Origin: Chara braunii
Taxonomy: Eukaryota > Streptophyta > Charophyceae > Charales > Characeae
NCBI GenBank assembly: GCA_003427395.1
Contig: BFEA01000365.1
Coordinates: 732,514 to 760,590 of the forward strand
DNA length: 28,077 nt
Direction of reading: 5' to 3'
In this document: positions 1-8,666 of the stretch, piece by piece
Layout: every line of letters begins with the position of its first letter
Numbering within the stretch: the first letter of the stretch is position 1
Notes under the pieces: generated by a model
Databases searched by the model: none
The model's input: the letters and a program-made list of their open reading frames with translations, nothing else
Told to the model about the DNA's origin: nothing
Translations under genes and position numbers: made by a program

Positions 1-225
1 TTCTTGTTGGATCTGGGTCTGTTTCGAGCAGAGTTTCGCACTCCATAAACAAAACTCCCCCCTGGATCCCGCAGGTTATCAGTTGTCCGGGCAGTTTTTG
101 GGGATGCTCAATCGCAACTGCGGTCAGTTACTGGGACCTTCTTGTTGGATCTAGGTCTGTGTCGAGCAAAGTTTCACACTCCGCAAACACAACTCCCCTC
201 CTGGATCCCGCAAACACAACTCGAC
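1..225. repeat. Two direct repeats, about 138 bp apart
   Basis: The stretch starting at base 1 (ttcttgttggatctgggtct...) recurs from base 139 with a few substitutions. In both copies it runs through the words gagca(g/a)agtttc, aactcccc and ctggatcccgca. The copies are about 80 bp long. I see no coding potential. The window starts inside or at the edge of the first copy, so more units may lie upstream. Confidence 0.8.
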
Positions 226-272
226 ACATTTAGCGTGAAGCATTGTCGAACATGATGGCCATCGTGAAATTG

Positions 273-936
273 AGAGTTCGCCGACATCCGGACTTCCCAG
301 AAACCTCTATCTGCTCGCATTCTGATCCCGCCGTCATCCGAGGCTCAGAGAAACTCGATGCGTCACTGGCCCGAACACGACTGTGCTTGATGACTTTCGT
401 CCAGATTTCGTTGGCGCGCGACCGCCTTCGAATGCATCACTGGCCCGGACACGTTTTGGCATCCGTATCTGGACGTTCGACGGATCACACCCGCTGGTGC
501 ATCGGTCGGATTTGCCAACCGTCTCCCGCCGAGCTCGGTGGTTTCGGTAACGCCTGACTTGTAGTCCGCCGCCATCCGGAGTTGTCGTCCTTTGTTGGTT
601 GCCCGTCATGCGCAAAGCGTTCGAACAACAATTTCTTTCCGTGGGTTGTGCTTCGATGAAGTCCGCCGGAATCCCTACTTTGTGGGCTTCTCGCCAGGGG
701 TCGGTTTCCGTACGCTCTTCGTTAACAACCGCATGTCCCTGGATATCTAGCCGACAACTTCTCCAGTCCGAAAGAACAAAGGTGGTCCGCGAAACGGTTA
801 GAATGCGCAAATCGTGACCAGTGATTGGCGAAGTTCGCCGGAGTCCAGACTTGTTGCATGTGCGATGTTATGCTTTCTTTGTTTCACCTGGTCAGAACAC
901 CCATCGGTGTTCAGAGTCCGCCGTTTCGCTAACTTC
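273..936. repeat. Left cluster of dyad-symmetric 24-25 bp repeats
   Basis: A degenerate motif of the form GAAGTCCG-N7/8-CGGACTTC, whose two arms are reverse complements, occurs near 273-297, 561-585, 658-682, 830-853 and 913-936, with weaker versions near 321-347 and 465-485. Several copies are 83-97 bp apart. No convincing gene lies here: the open frames overlap on both strands and look random. The same motif is found at 5215-5726 and near 8397 and 8984. A repeated short dyad near the ends of a large gene block is what subterminal transposase-binding repeats look like, but that role is inferred. Confidence 0.65.
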
Positions 937-1002
937 ATCCTGTTTGCGTTTGTTTTTGATTGCTTCCTGCACTTCGACGCGGCTACGTCGTTTGCAGACA
1001 AA

Positions 1003-1626
1003 ATGTCGACGTCGAGAGGCGAGGATCAGCCTACGGGGACGTCGGGGAGGGAGTCCACGAACAAAAAGTCGTGGTCTAATCATGTGCACTCGAAATGGTT
1101 CGTGGACTGGAGGTGCGCGAAGGCAGACGAGCCCACGACACCGCCTTGCGGTCCTGTCATTTTCGTGGAGGATAGAAAAGGGAGGAGAGTGCTTGGGTCA
1201 GTCAAGGGATGGCAGGCAGGGAGAAACCACGACAAACAATACTACATTATGCACATGGTTTACAATTCGAAGAGCGATGTTGTCGGCGGTTCTAAAGGGG
1301 CTATTCTAAAGTGGGATCTGTTCCAAGGGTTCGGTGCGGGGGCTTTGAGAACCCCTTTCTACTATGAGATCGCGGAGGAAGGTCTTGTTTCGGCGAGGGA
1401 GTTTTTTGACATGGTCGAGCAGAGCGACGTCGACCTCGAACAACCATGTGAAATTACTACCGACCTGCAGTTGTCGGTTCCATTGCAGATGTGCACCGGG
1501 TTTGAGTCCAGTGGCGCTCCAACCGAAGGCGGGGACTTAGGTTCAGGTAGTTCCGCGCAACGCCTACAGAGTGAGGAACGTGGTCGCTTTGACGACAGCG
1601 AGGAGGATGAAGTGGAGGAGACGTGA
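1003..1626 (+). pseudogene. N-terminal segment of the long degenerate gene
   Basis: This segment holds 207 codons from ATG 1003 to TGA 1624-1626. A polar Ser/Thr/Lys leader is followed by a compact region of about 110 residues rich in Trp and aromatic residues (SKWFVDWR, KQYYIMHMVYNSK, KWDLFQGFG, TPFYYEIAEEG). The end is acidic and Ser-rich (DDSEEDEVEET). I do not recognise the fold. The TGA overlaps a good splice donor (AC|GTGAGT at 1623), and reading resumes in the same frame after it, so the stop may be intronic rather than a mutation. I could not fix an acceptor. Confidence 0.55.
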
Positions 1627-1641
1627 GTCTCCGCCCTAAGA

Positions 1642-2064
1642 GTGGGAGATCGGGAGGTGCTGAGCATTCAAGGGGCAGAGAGACGCGCAAAGGTCGGCAA
1701 CGAGCCGTCGACGTCTGGTGCCGGTCGTGCTCTCGGATCGGAGGACAGGACAGTTGGTGTCGTGTCCGGCGGGGAGGAAGGGGAACAACAGTTTAGGCAA
1801 AAGAGAAGGGGAGGTCATGAGGGGGAGGCGTCGGGGGCTTCCAAGAAACAGAAGACAAAGTCCCCCCAGCAGTCTGGAGGGAAAAGGAAGGGAGTTGAGG
1901 GGGATGTCAGCACGTCGAGCCAGAAACGCCTGGCGTCGGCTCAGAAACGACTGCAATCGGCCCCTAACGAGCCAAGAGGTGCAATCGACATTGACGCGGC
2001 ATACTTCCCAGAGTGGAAAGACGGTGTGCGGACAAAGAGGGAAATCCCGATTCACCCGTCATAA
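1642..2064 (+). pseudogene. Basic, low-complexity linker segment with NLS-like stretch
   Basis: This is the same frame as the N-terminal segment: 140 codons ending at TAA 2062-2064. It is rich in Gly, Ser, Glu, Lys and Arg. A bipartite nuclear-localisation-like stretch, KKQKTK then GGKRKG, lies at about 1843-1890. The last 25 residues become ordered in composition (IDIDAAYFPEWKDGV) and lead into the ParB-like region. It reads as a flexible linker of a nuclear protein. Function is unknown, and the NLS is inferred from composition only. Confidence 0.5.
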
Positions 2065-2085
2065 GTGCTCGACATCGCTGAGTGA

Positions 2086-2478
2086 GAGTTGTGTTATAAC
2101 CAGCGTTCCTTGGATGGCGTGCACACGCAGCTCATCATCGATGCGATGACGATCGCCTACTCGCAAGCGGACAAGACGTACGAGATGCCGACACTTAAGC
2201 TCGCGCCGCTTGGGCTGGAGAAACCGACGCCAGGGGTGCGGGCGAATCGTCTGAAGCCAGGGGACTGGAAGGACGAGCTGGCAGGGCAATATTTCTACTA
2301 CGCTGTTGCGGGCCAGCACAACGCGGCTGCAGCCAAGGCGCTGCTCGGGACCGATGTGGCGGTCATGTACAATTTTGCGAGGTGACCTGCGCGAATGGTG
2401 TACTTCTCAGACGAGGACTTCGAGGGATACTTCCGGGTCAGCGCCGAGGACAACAAGAAAGACCTCAAGGCGCCTCCG
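2086..2478 (+). pseudogene. ParB/Srx/DndB-like region with GQHN motif
   Basis: The frame continues as ELCYNQRSLDGVHTQ, a hydrophobic segment, then QYFYYAVAGQHNAAAAKALL, an interruption by TGA 2383-2385, and MVYFSDEDFEGYF. GQHN lies at 2311-2322. In ParB/sulfiredoxin-fold proteins and DndB-type DGQHR proteins, a beta strand leads into (G/D)GQHR or GERR followed by an Ala-rich helix (AAK). The order strand, GQHN, AAAAK and then a hydrophobic strand matches that core. His is kept, while Arg is replaced by Asn. These folds serve as nucleases, CTPases or DNA-binding partition proteins, so DNA binding is plausible. The match is motif-level only. Stops at 2062, 2083 and 2383 and a frameshift near 2455-2485 break it. 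Confidence 0.4.
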
Positions 2479-3269
2479 AGCAACTGAAACTTTCTATGAA
2501 GGACATCCGGTCGTTTTGGAAGGATCAGGGTTGCCCGGGAAACCCCAGCGCGAAACAGGCGCAGGTGGAGGTATGGCGCAAGTTTTGTATGCAGGCCCTC
2601 CAAATGACGCCCTACAGTCATATGTGGACTCTCGCCGATGACAATACCGAGCAAGGGGTTAAGAAATAGAACGCTGCCCTTAGATCGTATTTCCCGCTTG
2701 CCATGGCAGGGGACAGCGCGTGGAGAGCGGGGATGGAATTTTTCGACAGATGGGAAACGGGAAGACTGTTGGCACCGCAGGGAGCGAAGTGGATCATGAA
2801 AAAGAAAAAGGTTAAGGGCGTCAAGGCAGGTGTGAGCCACATTGAGAACAACAAGGCCGGGCGAAAGGAAGTCGTCTACAATGTCCCCATCAAAGCCCCG
2901 CAAAAGAAAGGGAAGAAGGAAAAAGAGCCCGGCGACTGGTTCGTCCAAGTAAGCGAGCCTGATCCGCACTGCTGGAAAACCATGGAGGCCTTTACCGACA
3001 ACGAGAAATGCCGGTTGTTGAAGAAGGTTCTCAATCGCGAGGTGGTCTGGGTGCAAACAGACTTGTCTGCATTGGCGAAGCAAGGGAAGCTCGGGATGCA
3101 CGAGGCAGTGCAACTGGCGAAGTGCGATCGCGTCTTGGTGCGGTTGTGGAACTACTATCAGTTCTAGTATGAAAACCGACCAGATAGTGATTGGACCACT
3201 AAGTACCCCTTCCTTAAGAAATGGGAGGCGATTTTGACACGGTTCGAAGGGTAGGGTCTCGATGAGGCG
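2479..3269 (+). pseudogene. Middle segment, helical and Lys-rich
   Basis: Frame 3 carries the reading after a frameshift: SMKDIRSFWKDQGCPGNPSA, a helical stretch, then TAG 2667. It continues from about 2703 with a Trp- and Arg-rich stretch (WRAGMEFFDRWETGRLL), a Lys-rich loop (MKKKKVKG and KKGKKEKEPG), and a segment ending LVRLWNYYQF before TAG 3165. A further TAG at 3252 follows. Three of the stops are TAG in places where Gln would fit. No known domain was recognised. ParB proteins carry a helical DNA-binding part after the core domain, and this segment is in the right place for one, but I see no clear helix-turn-helix. Confidence 0.45.
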
Positions 3270-4103
3270 TTGTGGGATGGAAGCACGAAACTTGTCGTCG
3301 ATGCCTCGTTATTCAAGGACTGCCCTCCGTACATGGGATGCGATGACGACAAGTCAATCAAGGCGACAGAAAAGCTTGTCCAAAACAAGAAATTGTCGAT
3401 CGACTGGAAGAACAAGGTCCTCTCCGTGTTGACCGGCAGCAGGTCGAAGAGCATGGGAGTCGTGCTCGCCGAAGGGATGGTGCACATTCTTTGGACCGAC
3501 TCGAAGGACGTAACATCTATGGCTCCGTTCGGCGTCGAACCTCTCGAGGCGCAGATGAAAGTCGTGGAGTTGGAAAGGGCGGTCGGAATCATCAAATGCC
3601 ACACATGCGTTCTCGACTTGTGCGAGCCTGTGGACATCAAGCAGTGGACACCCAAAGTCTTCGAGAGTTTGAATGCCCTCCTGGAACATTTGTTCTCCTC
3701 GCACTGGACGGTACTTGCGTTCGTCCCCCATGAGCATGACTACTACTTCATGACCTGCCTGCACCTGTTGTCCGTCGCCAAAGCAATGGCCGTGAAGTGG
3801 ACGCGAAGAACGCAGCAGAAGGGCAACAACTTGTACTCGTTGGACGATCGCATGTACATCCTTTTCAAAGGTGACGACTTGTGGGAGAATACGTCTGTTG
3901 TCTATGACACGAGGTTGGCGGCGGGTGATGCTTCCGCCGTCGGGGCAAATCACAAAGTGACTCCGACTGAGATATCCGAGATGCCTTTTGACGCCTGTGA
4001 ATGGCCGCTCGTCATACACGGGAGTGATCCGTCGGCGTACAAGGCAATAAGCGGAACCCCACGCAATTGGCCCATCTGCTTAAATTCCTGTGGTTCAAGC
4101 TAA
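3270..4103 (+). pseudogene. Methyltransferase-like segment (weak)
   Basis: This is the longest clean stretch of the gene, 277 codons in frame 3. After a charged region comes a strand-helix pattern: a hydrophobic strand ending VLDLCEP (DLCEP at 3615-3629), a Trp-led helix, a strand (HWTVLAFVPHEHDYYF), a helix, a basic loop and a strand (MYILFKGDD). That order loosely resembles the second half of class-beta DNA methyltransferases, where DPPY follows a strand and a long helix comes next. DPPY is not present, and no FxGxG SAM motif is seen, so a working enzyme is unlikely even if the resemblance is real. ParB-domain plus methyltransferase fusions are known in phages and bacterial mobile elements. 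The segment leaves frame 3 near 4070-4100. Confidence 0.3.
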
Positions 4104-5146
4104 GCGAGCGGAAAAGAAACAGGATCTACGAGTTCCTCTTCTTAGAGAGGCAGCCGAAGAGGGACACCGACATTGAGTACATGCGCCGCAAGGACCACAT
4201 GTTAGCGCTGCTAGACAACTACCACGACGCCTCTCGACTCAACGCCAAGAATTTCCTGGAACACTTGCAAACGCTGTACTTTGTCGAATCCGAGCACGTC
4301 CTGAGGCTCAGGAGTTACAGTGCCTTGATCGACACCGGCGAGGAGACTGTCACCGGCATCGTTTTCGACACCAATGCGCCCGAGGAGGATAGCGACACCG
4401 AAGAAATTTCTATTGACTACCACCTTGCTCCTATGCTCACATCCCCCGCCTCGACGTCGGCTGGTCCCTCGACAAGCCCTCCCGGACAAGCGACCCCTGT
4501 GCGCACATCAACTCCGGGGAGGACCCCGAGTAAGCTGTTGGCGAGACTAACACCGCGGCCTTTTGCGCCCCCTCCTCTGCATCCAGGGTGTCTAGTCCCC
4601 TTGGAACATCCTTCGCGGAAGGATGACAACATTCACTTCGAAGGCCACGACCACACTCGTTCTACGGAGGCTGACTGGGGTCATGACATGAATTGGCACC
4701 CGGGGACGATCCAGCCCGCAGTTTGCAAGGGGGAGTGGGTCATGGCCATCGTCGATACGGATGGGGAATGGAAGCCAACCAGGCGCCTGGCGAAGTCTGA
4801 TTACCTGGATATTGCGAGCAGCGCTGTGGTGTATAAAGTTACATCAGAGAATAGCCACCTGCAGCCCGCCGACTCTTCCATCATCATCACTGCTGGTCCT
4901 TTGTTTCAGGAGCTTCAAGACAAGCACTGGCTGGAACTCTCTGGCGAATTCTACGAGTTCGAGACGAGCCCTTTGAAGGGAAAGGTGAACTGGAAAGTCC
5001 CCCCAGCGACGGGGCCGGGGGGCAATGAGAGAGGCAGACCGCCGAGCCCCCCAGCTAGGGGAGGGGGGGGAAGTAGTGGCCATGCGAAAGGAGAGGAAAA
5101 CGAGCCGGCGGTATCGCCTGCCTTTGGAGGCCAGGGCAAGACATAG
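4067..5146 (+). pseudogene. C-terminal segment with Pro/Ser-rich hinge
   Basis: Frame 2 takes over about 4067-4100. It holds a helical part (KLSERKRNRIYEFLFLERQ, then DHMLALLDNYHDASRLNAKN), a Ser/Thr/Pro-rich hinge (about 4440-4600), and a more ordered stretch with many Trp and Asp (HDMNWHPGT, CKGEWVMAIVDTDGEWKP, DKHWLELSGEFYEFE). A Gly/Pro/Glu tail ends at TAG 5144-5146. No catalytic motif was recognised. It looks like two small folded modules joined by a disordered linker. Reading continues past the TAG without another stop to 5783. Confidence 0.5.
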
Positions 5147-5214
5147 CAAAGCGGTGGGGGGGATCGTGTGGTGCAAGGCACACAGTCGCCGTCGACACAC
5201 ACCGATAAGTCAGC

Positions 5215-5726
5215 GAAGTTCGTCGGCATCCGGGCTTCACAAACAAACGATCCAACGCCCGTGGACGCAGCGAGCTCGCCCGACATCCGCATTCTGTCCA
5301 GTCAAGAGCAGGCGGCCCTTGCTTCTGGAACGGCTTTCGCCTCCTCCCTTGACGTAGGGGGGGGCTTATGCAGAGGGGATCCTGTGTCCGCGTCAAAGGA
5401 CAAGTCCACCGATATCCGCTGCAGGGCGGACATCGTTCAAGCGAGTGGTCGAGACGTACGGAGCAGTACAAGAGCACAGGCATCGGAAATGGGCGCTGCC
5501 CTCGCTGCGCGGGAGACAACGGCGCCGACCGTCCGAGATGGAAGTCAGTCGGGGGCACAAGAAGAGAGTGGGGGTTCAGAGCCGCCTGCGTTCCTTGCGA
5601 CGAAGTCCGCCGGAATCCGAACTTCGTCGGAGACAGCCGTGCGGTCGGCGGCACAAGAAGAGAGTGGGGGTTCAGAGCCGCTCGCGTTCCTAGCGACGAG
5701 GTCCGCCAGAATCCGAACTTCGTCGG
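5215..5726. repeat. Right cluster of dyad-symmetric repeats
   Basis: Copies lie near 5215-5238, 5272-5298, 5395-5420, 5601-5624 and 5698-5721. The copy at 5598-5629 is the most symmetric: its arms CGACGAAGT and ACTTCGTCG are perfect 9-bp reverse complements around a 14-bp centre. The sequence family is the same as at 273-936. Further degenerate copies are near 8397-8421 and 8984-9008. Confidence 0.7.
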
Positions 5727-5746
5727 AGACAGCCGTGTGGTCGGAG
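5555..5746. repeat. 96-bp tandem duplication, two copies
   Basis: Units 5555-5650 and 5651-5746 both start gcacaagaagagagtggg and differ at roughly ten positions. Each contains one dyad repeat. The 96-bp unit length keeps the frame and is close to the 83-97 bp spacing of several dyad copies at the left end. Confidence 0.9.
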
Positions 5747-5785
5747 GATGACCGCTCCTTGGGATCCGCTTTCATGCCGGCGTAA

Positions 5786-6366
5786 GGAACTCAGTCGCAT
5801 GATACTGGCGGGCGCGAAGAATGGGTTGAAGTCGACAGAGGGGATGATCAGGGAGAATGGGACGAGGGGAGAGAAGAAACGAAGGACGAGAAAAGGATTC
5901 GATTATATTGCGCTATGGGAACGACGATGAAGAAGGACTCGGTATCACTCAGGAAGAAAGGGAGGATGCCGGAGACGATGATGTCTTTGGGGATACATCT
6001 GATTCGTTCGGTTTGGTGTACGCAAAGGGAGGCGAAGGTGACGTCGACGACGACGCGACGGCGATGGAGATAGGGACGGATGTGGTCAGTGTAGACGACA
6101 AATATGACGCCCAGCACCTGCCAACGGGGTTGCGTCCTAGCGACGAGTGCGGCGTGGCTATCACGACAGTGACCTCGCCAAAAGCGACATGCCACATTGA
6201 GGTCAACGAGTTCATCGGCTGCGTACTGGGTGACGAGCGCGTTCATGAACTTACGTCCACCCCACCGAAATCCGATGCCCTTGTGTGCAACAAAGTTTTG
6301 GCGGCCGGCGATTTGGAAGTCAACACGCCATGCTCTCCGACACGCGCGGCAGCCGTCGGCGGATAA
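5786..6366 (+). pseudogene. Acidic linker segment at the 3' end of the long gene
   Basis: Reading goes on in frame 2 (charged, EEWVEVDRGDDQGEWDEG) to about 5890 and then in frame 1 to TAA 6364. The frame-1 part has a strongly acidic run (about 5920-6060) followed by mixed composition (HIEVNEFIGCVLGDERVHEL). Frame 1 is open again after the TAA as far as TGA 6508, where a GGTAAG donor-like site lies at 6499. This may be the disordered N-terminal part of the Ulp1 protein that follows, or the end of the long protein. No domain was recognised. Confidence 0.4.
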
Positions 6367-7166
6367 GGGGGGGAGGATTTCGGAGGCCGGCAACACGTCA
6401 CCTCCCCCAAAAAATGCCGGGCGGGCACTCCGGCGATGACCGTTCTCGCCTTACCCGCGCATGCGGCGCCGACGAAGGAGCGGAACGGGAAACAGGCTGG
6501 TAAGCAATGACAACTGTGGTGATCCTACCACTACCGCGTTTCCGTAGTATCGAAGCTGTCTGCTAGGCCCCTTGTGGGTTCAGTGGAGGGTGTAGTTTCG
6601 CGCCTCTATTTCACCGCTAGAAGTGCAGATACCGGCGGACTAACCCATTCCCACGGCAAAGAGTAAAGCACCGTTCTCTCCAATGGTTGTGCAGCGAAGT
6701 TCAGTTGTGCATTTGACCAAAACTCTTGGATGGATTGGTCGTCGATTTGCCTTTTGATCTTTAGCCTTCCTCCGCGCTTCCTTTTGCGAACGCTCATTTC
6801 CTCCTTCCCGTGCAGGTCCTCTTTTGCTCTCTCTTCTTCATGACGCCACACAAGCGGGACGTCTGGTAGAAGAAGCAAATCGGTATATCTTGCGCGCTTG
6901 TTGCGGAAAGCCCCTCGATTGTCGACGAGAAGTACACATATATTGAAGGCATCGGGGATTGATATTGGAATCGCCCGGCGAGCACATGCCGTTGCTATTG
7001 ACGAGTGTCTTTCCTTGCTTCCTCCTGACAAGGGGTCGTGTCAAAGATCCGTGAGTAGGGGGCGGGAGATGTATGAAAATTTCTTGGCAGTGAGTCGTGC
7101 TGCAGAAAACATTTCGTAGGTTGAAGTTTCTCATCGCCCCTCTTGTGCGTTGCTCAGTGTTATGCA
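6367..7166 (+). other. Interval between long gene and Ulp1 gene, with one weak ORF
   Basis: Most of this 800-bp stretch shows no convincing coding sequence on either strand. From 6844 to 7119, frame 1 is open for 92 codons. It has a basic start (RRSKSVYLARLLRKAPRL) and a plausible helical end (RGREMYENFLAVSRAAENIS). It lies just upstream of the Ulp1 frame and could be a preceding exon or broken part of it. I could not find splice sites that join them in frame. A shadow minus-strand frame at 6606-7031 looks random. Confidence 0.3.
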
Positions 7167-7933
7167 ATGAGTATGGAGGTGGCTCTGACGTGGGGAGGAG
7201 ATTGCGTCGCCTTGGCTGCGCGACCGCCCCTGCAGGTTTTACATGACGTTTTGCGCGGGTCCGTGCCGCCTCAGTCTGTCCTTGCTAGACTTGCAAATAG
7301 GCAGCTTAGAATTGGAGCGAAAGATCTGCGCACTCTGTCCGATATTGATGGGAAGGTTAATGAAGAGGTCGTCCACTTCTACATGGCTCTTCTGGGATCG
7401 ACAGCGTGTGGAAGCCATCAGTTGTCCGACGGGCTTCATGTTCTTAGTTTCAACACATTTTTCTTCGACAAGTTGAGACGACAGGGGAAAACGGGGGTGG
7501 GAAGGTGGGCACGAGACATCGATCTCCTACGACATGTATTATCTTCGTGCCAGTCCACAAAGACAATGACCACTGGGTCCTTCTGACCGTTAACTTGAGG
7601 AACGGGGCCCTCGCGATATTCGACTCGTTGGCCCCTATGGGCGCCGACATAAAATTTTACCTCGAGGTTTTCGATTTAGTTGTGGAGTACTTGGACGACC
7701 GGGCGCCACTGGGGCGGTCGAAAGGGGGTTGGAGGTCCTTCGCCAGAAATATTGTCACAGAAGGAGTTCCCAGACAAGTAGACGGGACAAGTTGCGGGGT
7801 GTTTATGTTGATGTTTGCCACACTACTGCAACGTGGTGATAGGCCGCCTTTTGGGTTCACTCCTCGTGAAATCCCGCGTATTAGACGACAGTTGGCGATC
7901 TGTATTCTGGAAGGTCGTCGTCTTACCTGCTAG
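7167..7933 (+). pseudogene. Ulp1-type (C48) cysteine protease, one frameshift
   Basis: Ulp1/SENP proteases cleave SUMO-like proteins, and related domains occur in several eukaryotic DNA transposons. Frame 3 (start ATG 7167 or 7173) gives the N-terminal half: a helical part, then VNEEVVHFYMALLG, the usual first helix of the domain, and the FNTFFFDKL segment. Near 7524 the reading must move to frame 2, where the core follows. There His is at 7571-7573 (DNDHW), Asp at 7622-7624 (IFDS), 17 residues later as in the family, Gln at 7775-7777 (oxyanion hole) and Cys at 7793-7795 (SCGVFM). The stop is TAG 7931. All catalytic residues are intact, so the only clear damage is a change of one or two bases at about 7524. 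It lies downstream of the long gene on the same strand and may belong to the same element. Confidence 0.85.
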
Positions 7934-8480
7934 CGTCTTGTGGTTTTCCGAGAAATGATATATGCCGTTGTATTCGGACTGGACAACTTCAGGCATAACA
8001 AATTTTATTCTTTGTTTAAGAGTTGCTATTATCTGTCATTGATGTTCTTGTTGTCAACGCCGGCATTGATTTCGCAAATTACGGTGCTGTGAGATGAAAC
8101 TTTTTCGACTTCTCCAATCCTGACTTCGTTATGTCTTCTTATTGAGATGCTTATGTTGTGTCGGATGATGGTGCTTTGGCCATGTTATCTTTTTGATCGT
8201 GTTGATGTCTGGGAAGTCAGTCGTGCATAGCCTCACTGCCCTTGTGTGGTGATGTTGGTGTGCCAATTTCGTTGTCGCTCCAAACAGTGTGAGATGTCAC
8301 ATCATTACGCTTTTGCGCCGTGTTGTGTTTCACTCCTTCCTGCAGCTCTGGTTGTGTGTCCTCTCGGGGGGGCGGGGGAGGGGGCGAAGAGGCCGTAGTC
8401 CGTCGATATCCGAACTATCGATGTCGATGCCTTGTGGGATTCACTTTCTGTGTGTGTGTTGTGTGTGCAAAGTGAGTAAG
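7934..8480. other. Non-coding interval
   Basis: There is no ORF with sensible composition on either strand. The first part is T-rich. One degenerate copy of the dyad repeat lies at about 8397-8421 (gtagtccgtcgatatccgaac). I see nothing else here. Confidence 0.6.
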
Positions 8481-8618
8481 AAGTTTGTGTTCGGTTTCCT
8501 CACACTAGGCATATTGCTGGGACGATTCCTCGCATCTCCAAAAAAAAATAAGTTTGTGTTCAGTTTCCTCACAATGGGCATAGTGCTGGGATGATTGCTC
8601 GCATCTCCAAACAAAACC
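8481..8618. repeat. 69-bp tandem repeat, two copies
   Basis: Units 8481-8549 and 8550-8618 both begin aagtttgtgttc and run through gtttcctcaca, gggcat and gctgggacgattcctcgcatctcc-like words. The copies differ at about ten positions. Confidence 0.85.
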
Positions 8619-8666
8619 GTTCTCTTCTGGAGAAGACCAAGCGTGGCTGTCTTGATTTGGTCTCGC

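Larger units (their letters stand above)
5147..5785 (+). pseudogene. Ser/Ala-rich tail carrying in-frame copies of the dyad repeat
   Basis: Frame 2 remains open from 5147 to TAA 5783. The peptide is Ser/Ala/Thr-rich and repeats short units such as SAGIRTSSET, SARIRTSSET, FVGIRASQ, PDIRILSS and TDIRCRAD. Each unit is a translation of the same dyad DNA motif found outside genes at 273-936. This means the repeat is selected or spread as DNA, and the peptide may be a by-product. The stretch may not be part of a real protein. Confidence 0.4.
1003..6366 (+). pseudogene. Degenerate 5.4-kb mobile-element-type gene, ParB-like and methyltransferase-like parts
   Basis: One long coding region can be followed through frame 1 (1003 to about 2475), frame 3 (about 2475 to 4100), frame 2 (about 4067 to 5890) and frame 1 again (about 5890 to 6366). 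In-frame stops lie at 1624, 2062, 2083, 2383, 2667, 3165, 3252, 5144 and 5783. Between them the peptides are well composed and non-repetitive, and each continues sensibly past the stop, as expected of a decayed gene rather than chance ORFs. The proposed start is ATG 1003, with A at -3. The intact product would be roughly 1,750 residues. I do not recognise the full-length family. Recognisable pieces are a GQHN motif (2311-2322) and a possible methyltransferase-like region (about 3550-4100). A Ulp1 gene follows on the same strand, so this may be one gene set of a large transposon. Some interruptions could be introns: GTGAGT at 1623 is a good donor. Confidence 0.7.

Noticed and set aside
1-225. 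Long terminal repeat of a retrotransposon
   Set aside because: The two copies are only 138 bp apart, with no primer-binding site or polypurine tract seen.
334-810. Minus-strand ORF of 158 codons in the left dyad-repeat cluster
   Set aside because: It overlaps other frames on both strands, follows the repeat motif and has Arg/Ser-rich chance composition.
2298-3113. Long minus-strand ORF (271 codons) opposite the ParB-like and middle segments
   Set aside because: It is an antisense shadow: the plus-strand peptides are more protein-like, and this frame is rich in Leu, Pro, His and Arg without motifs.
3609-3629. Active-site DPPY of a DNA methyltransferase
   Set aside because: The bases give LDLCEP, not a DPPY or NPPY variant, so catalysis is not supported.
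3354-4019. Minus-strand ORF of 221 codons opposite the methyltransferase-like segment
   Set aside because: Antisense shadow of the plus-strand frame, with His/Arg/Val-rich composition.
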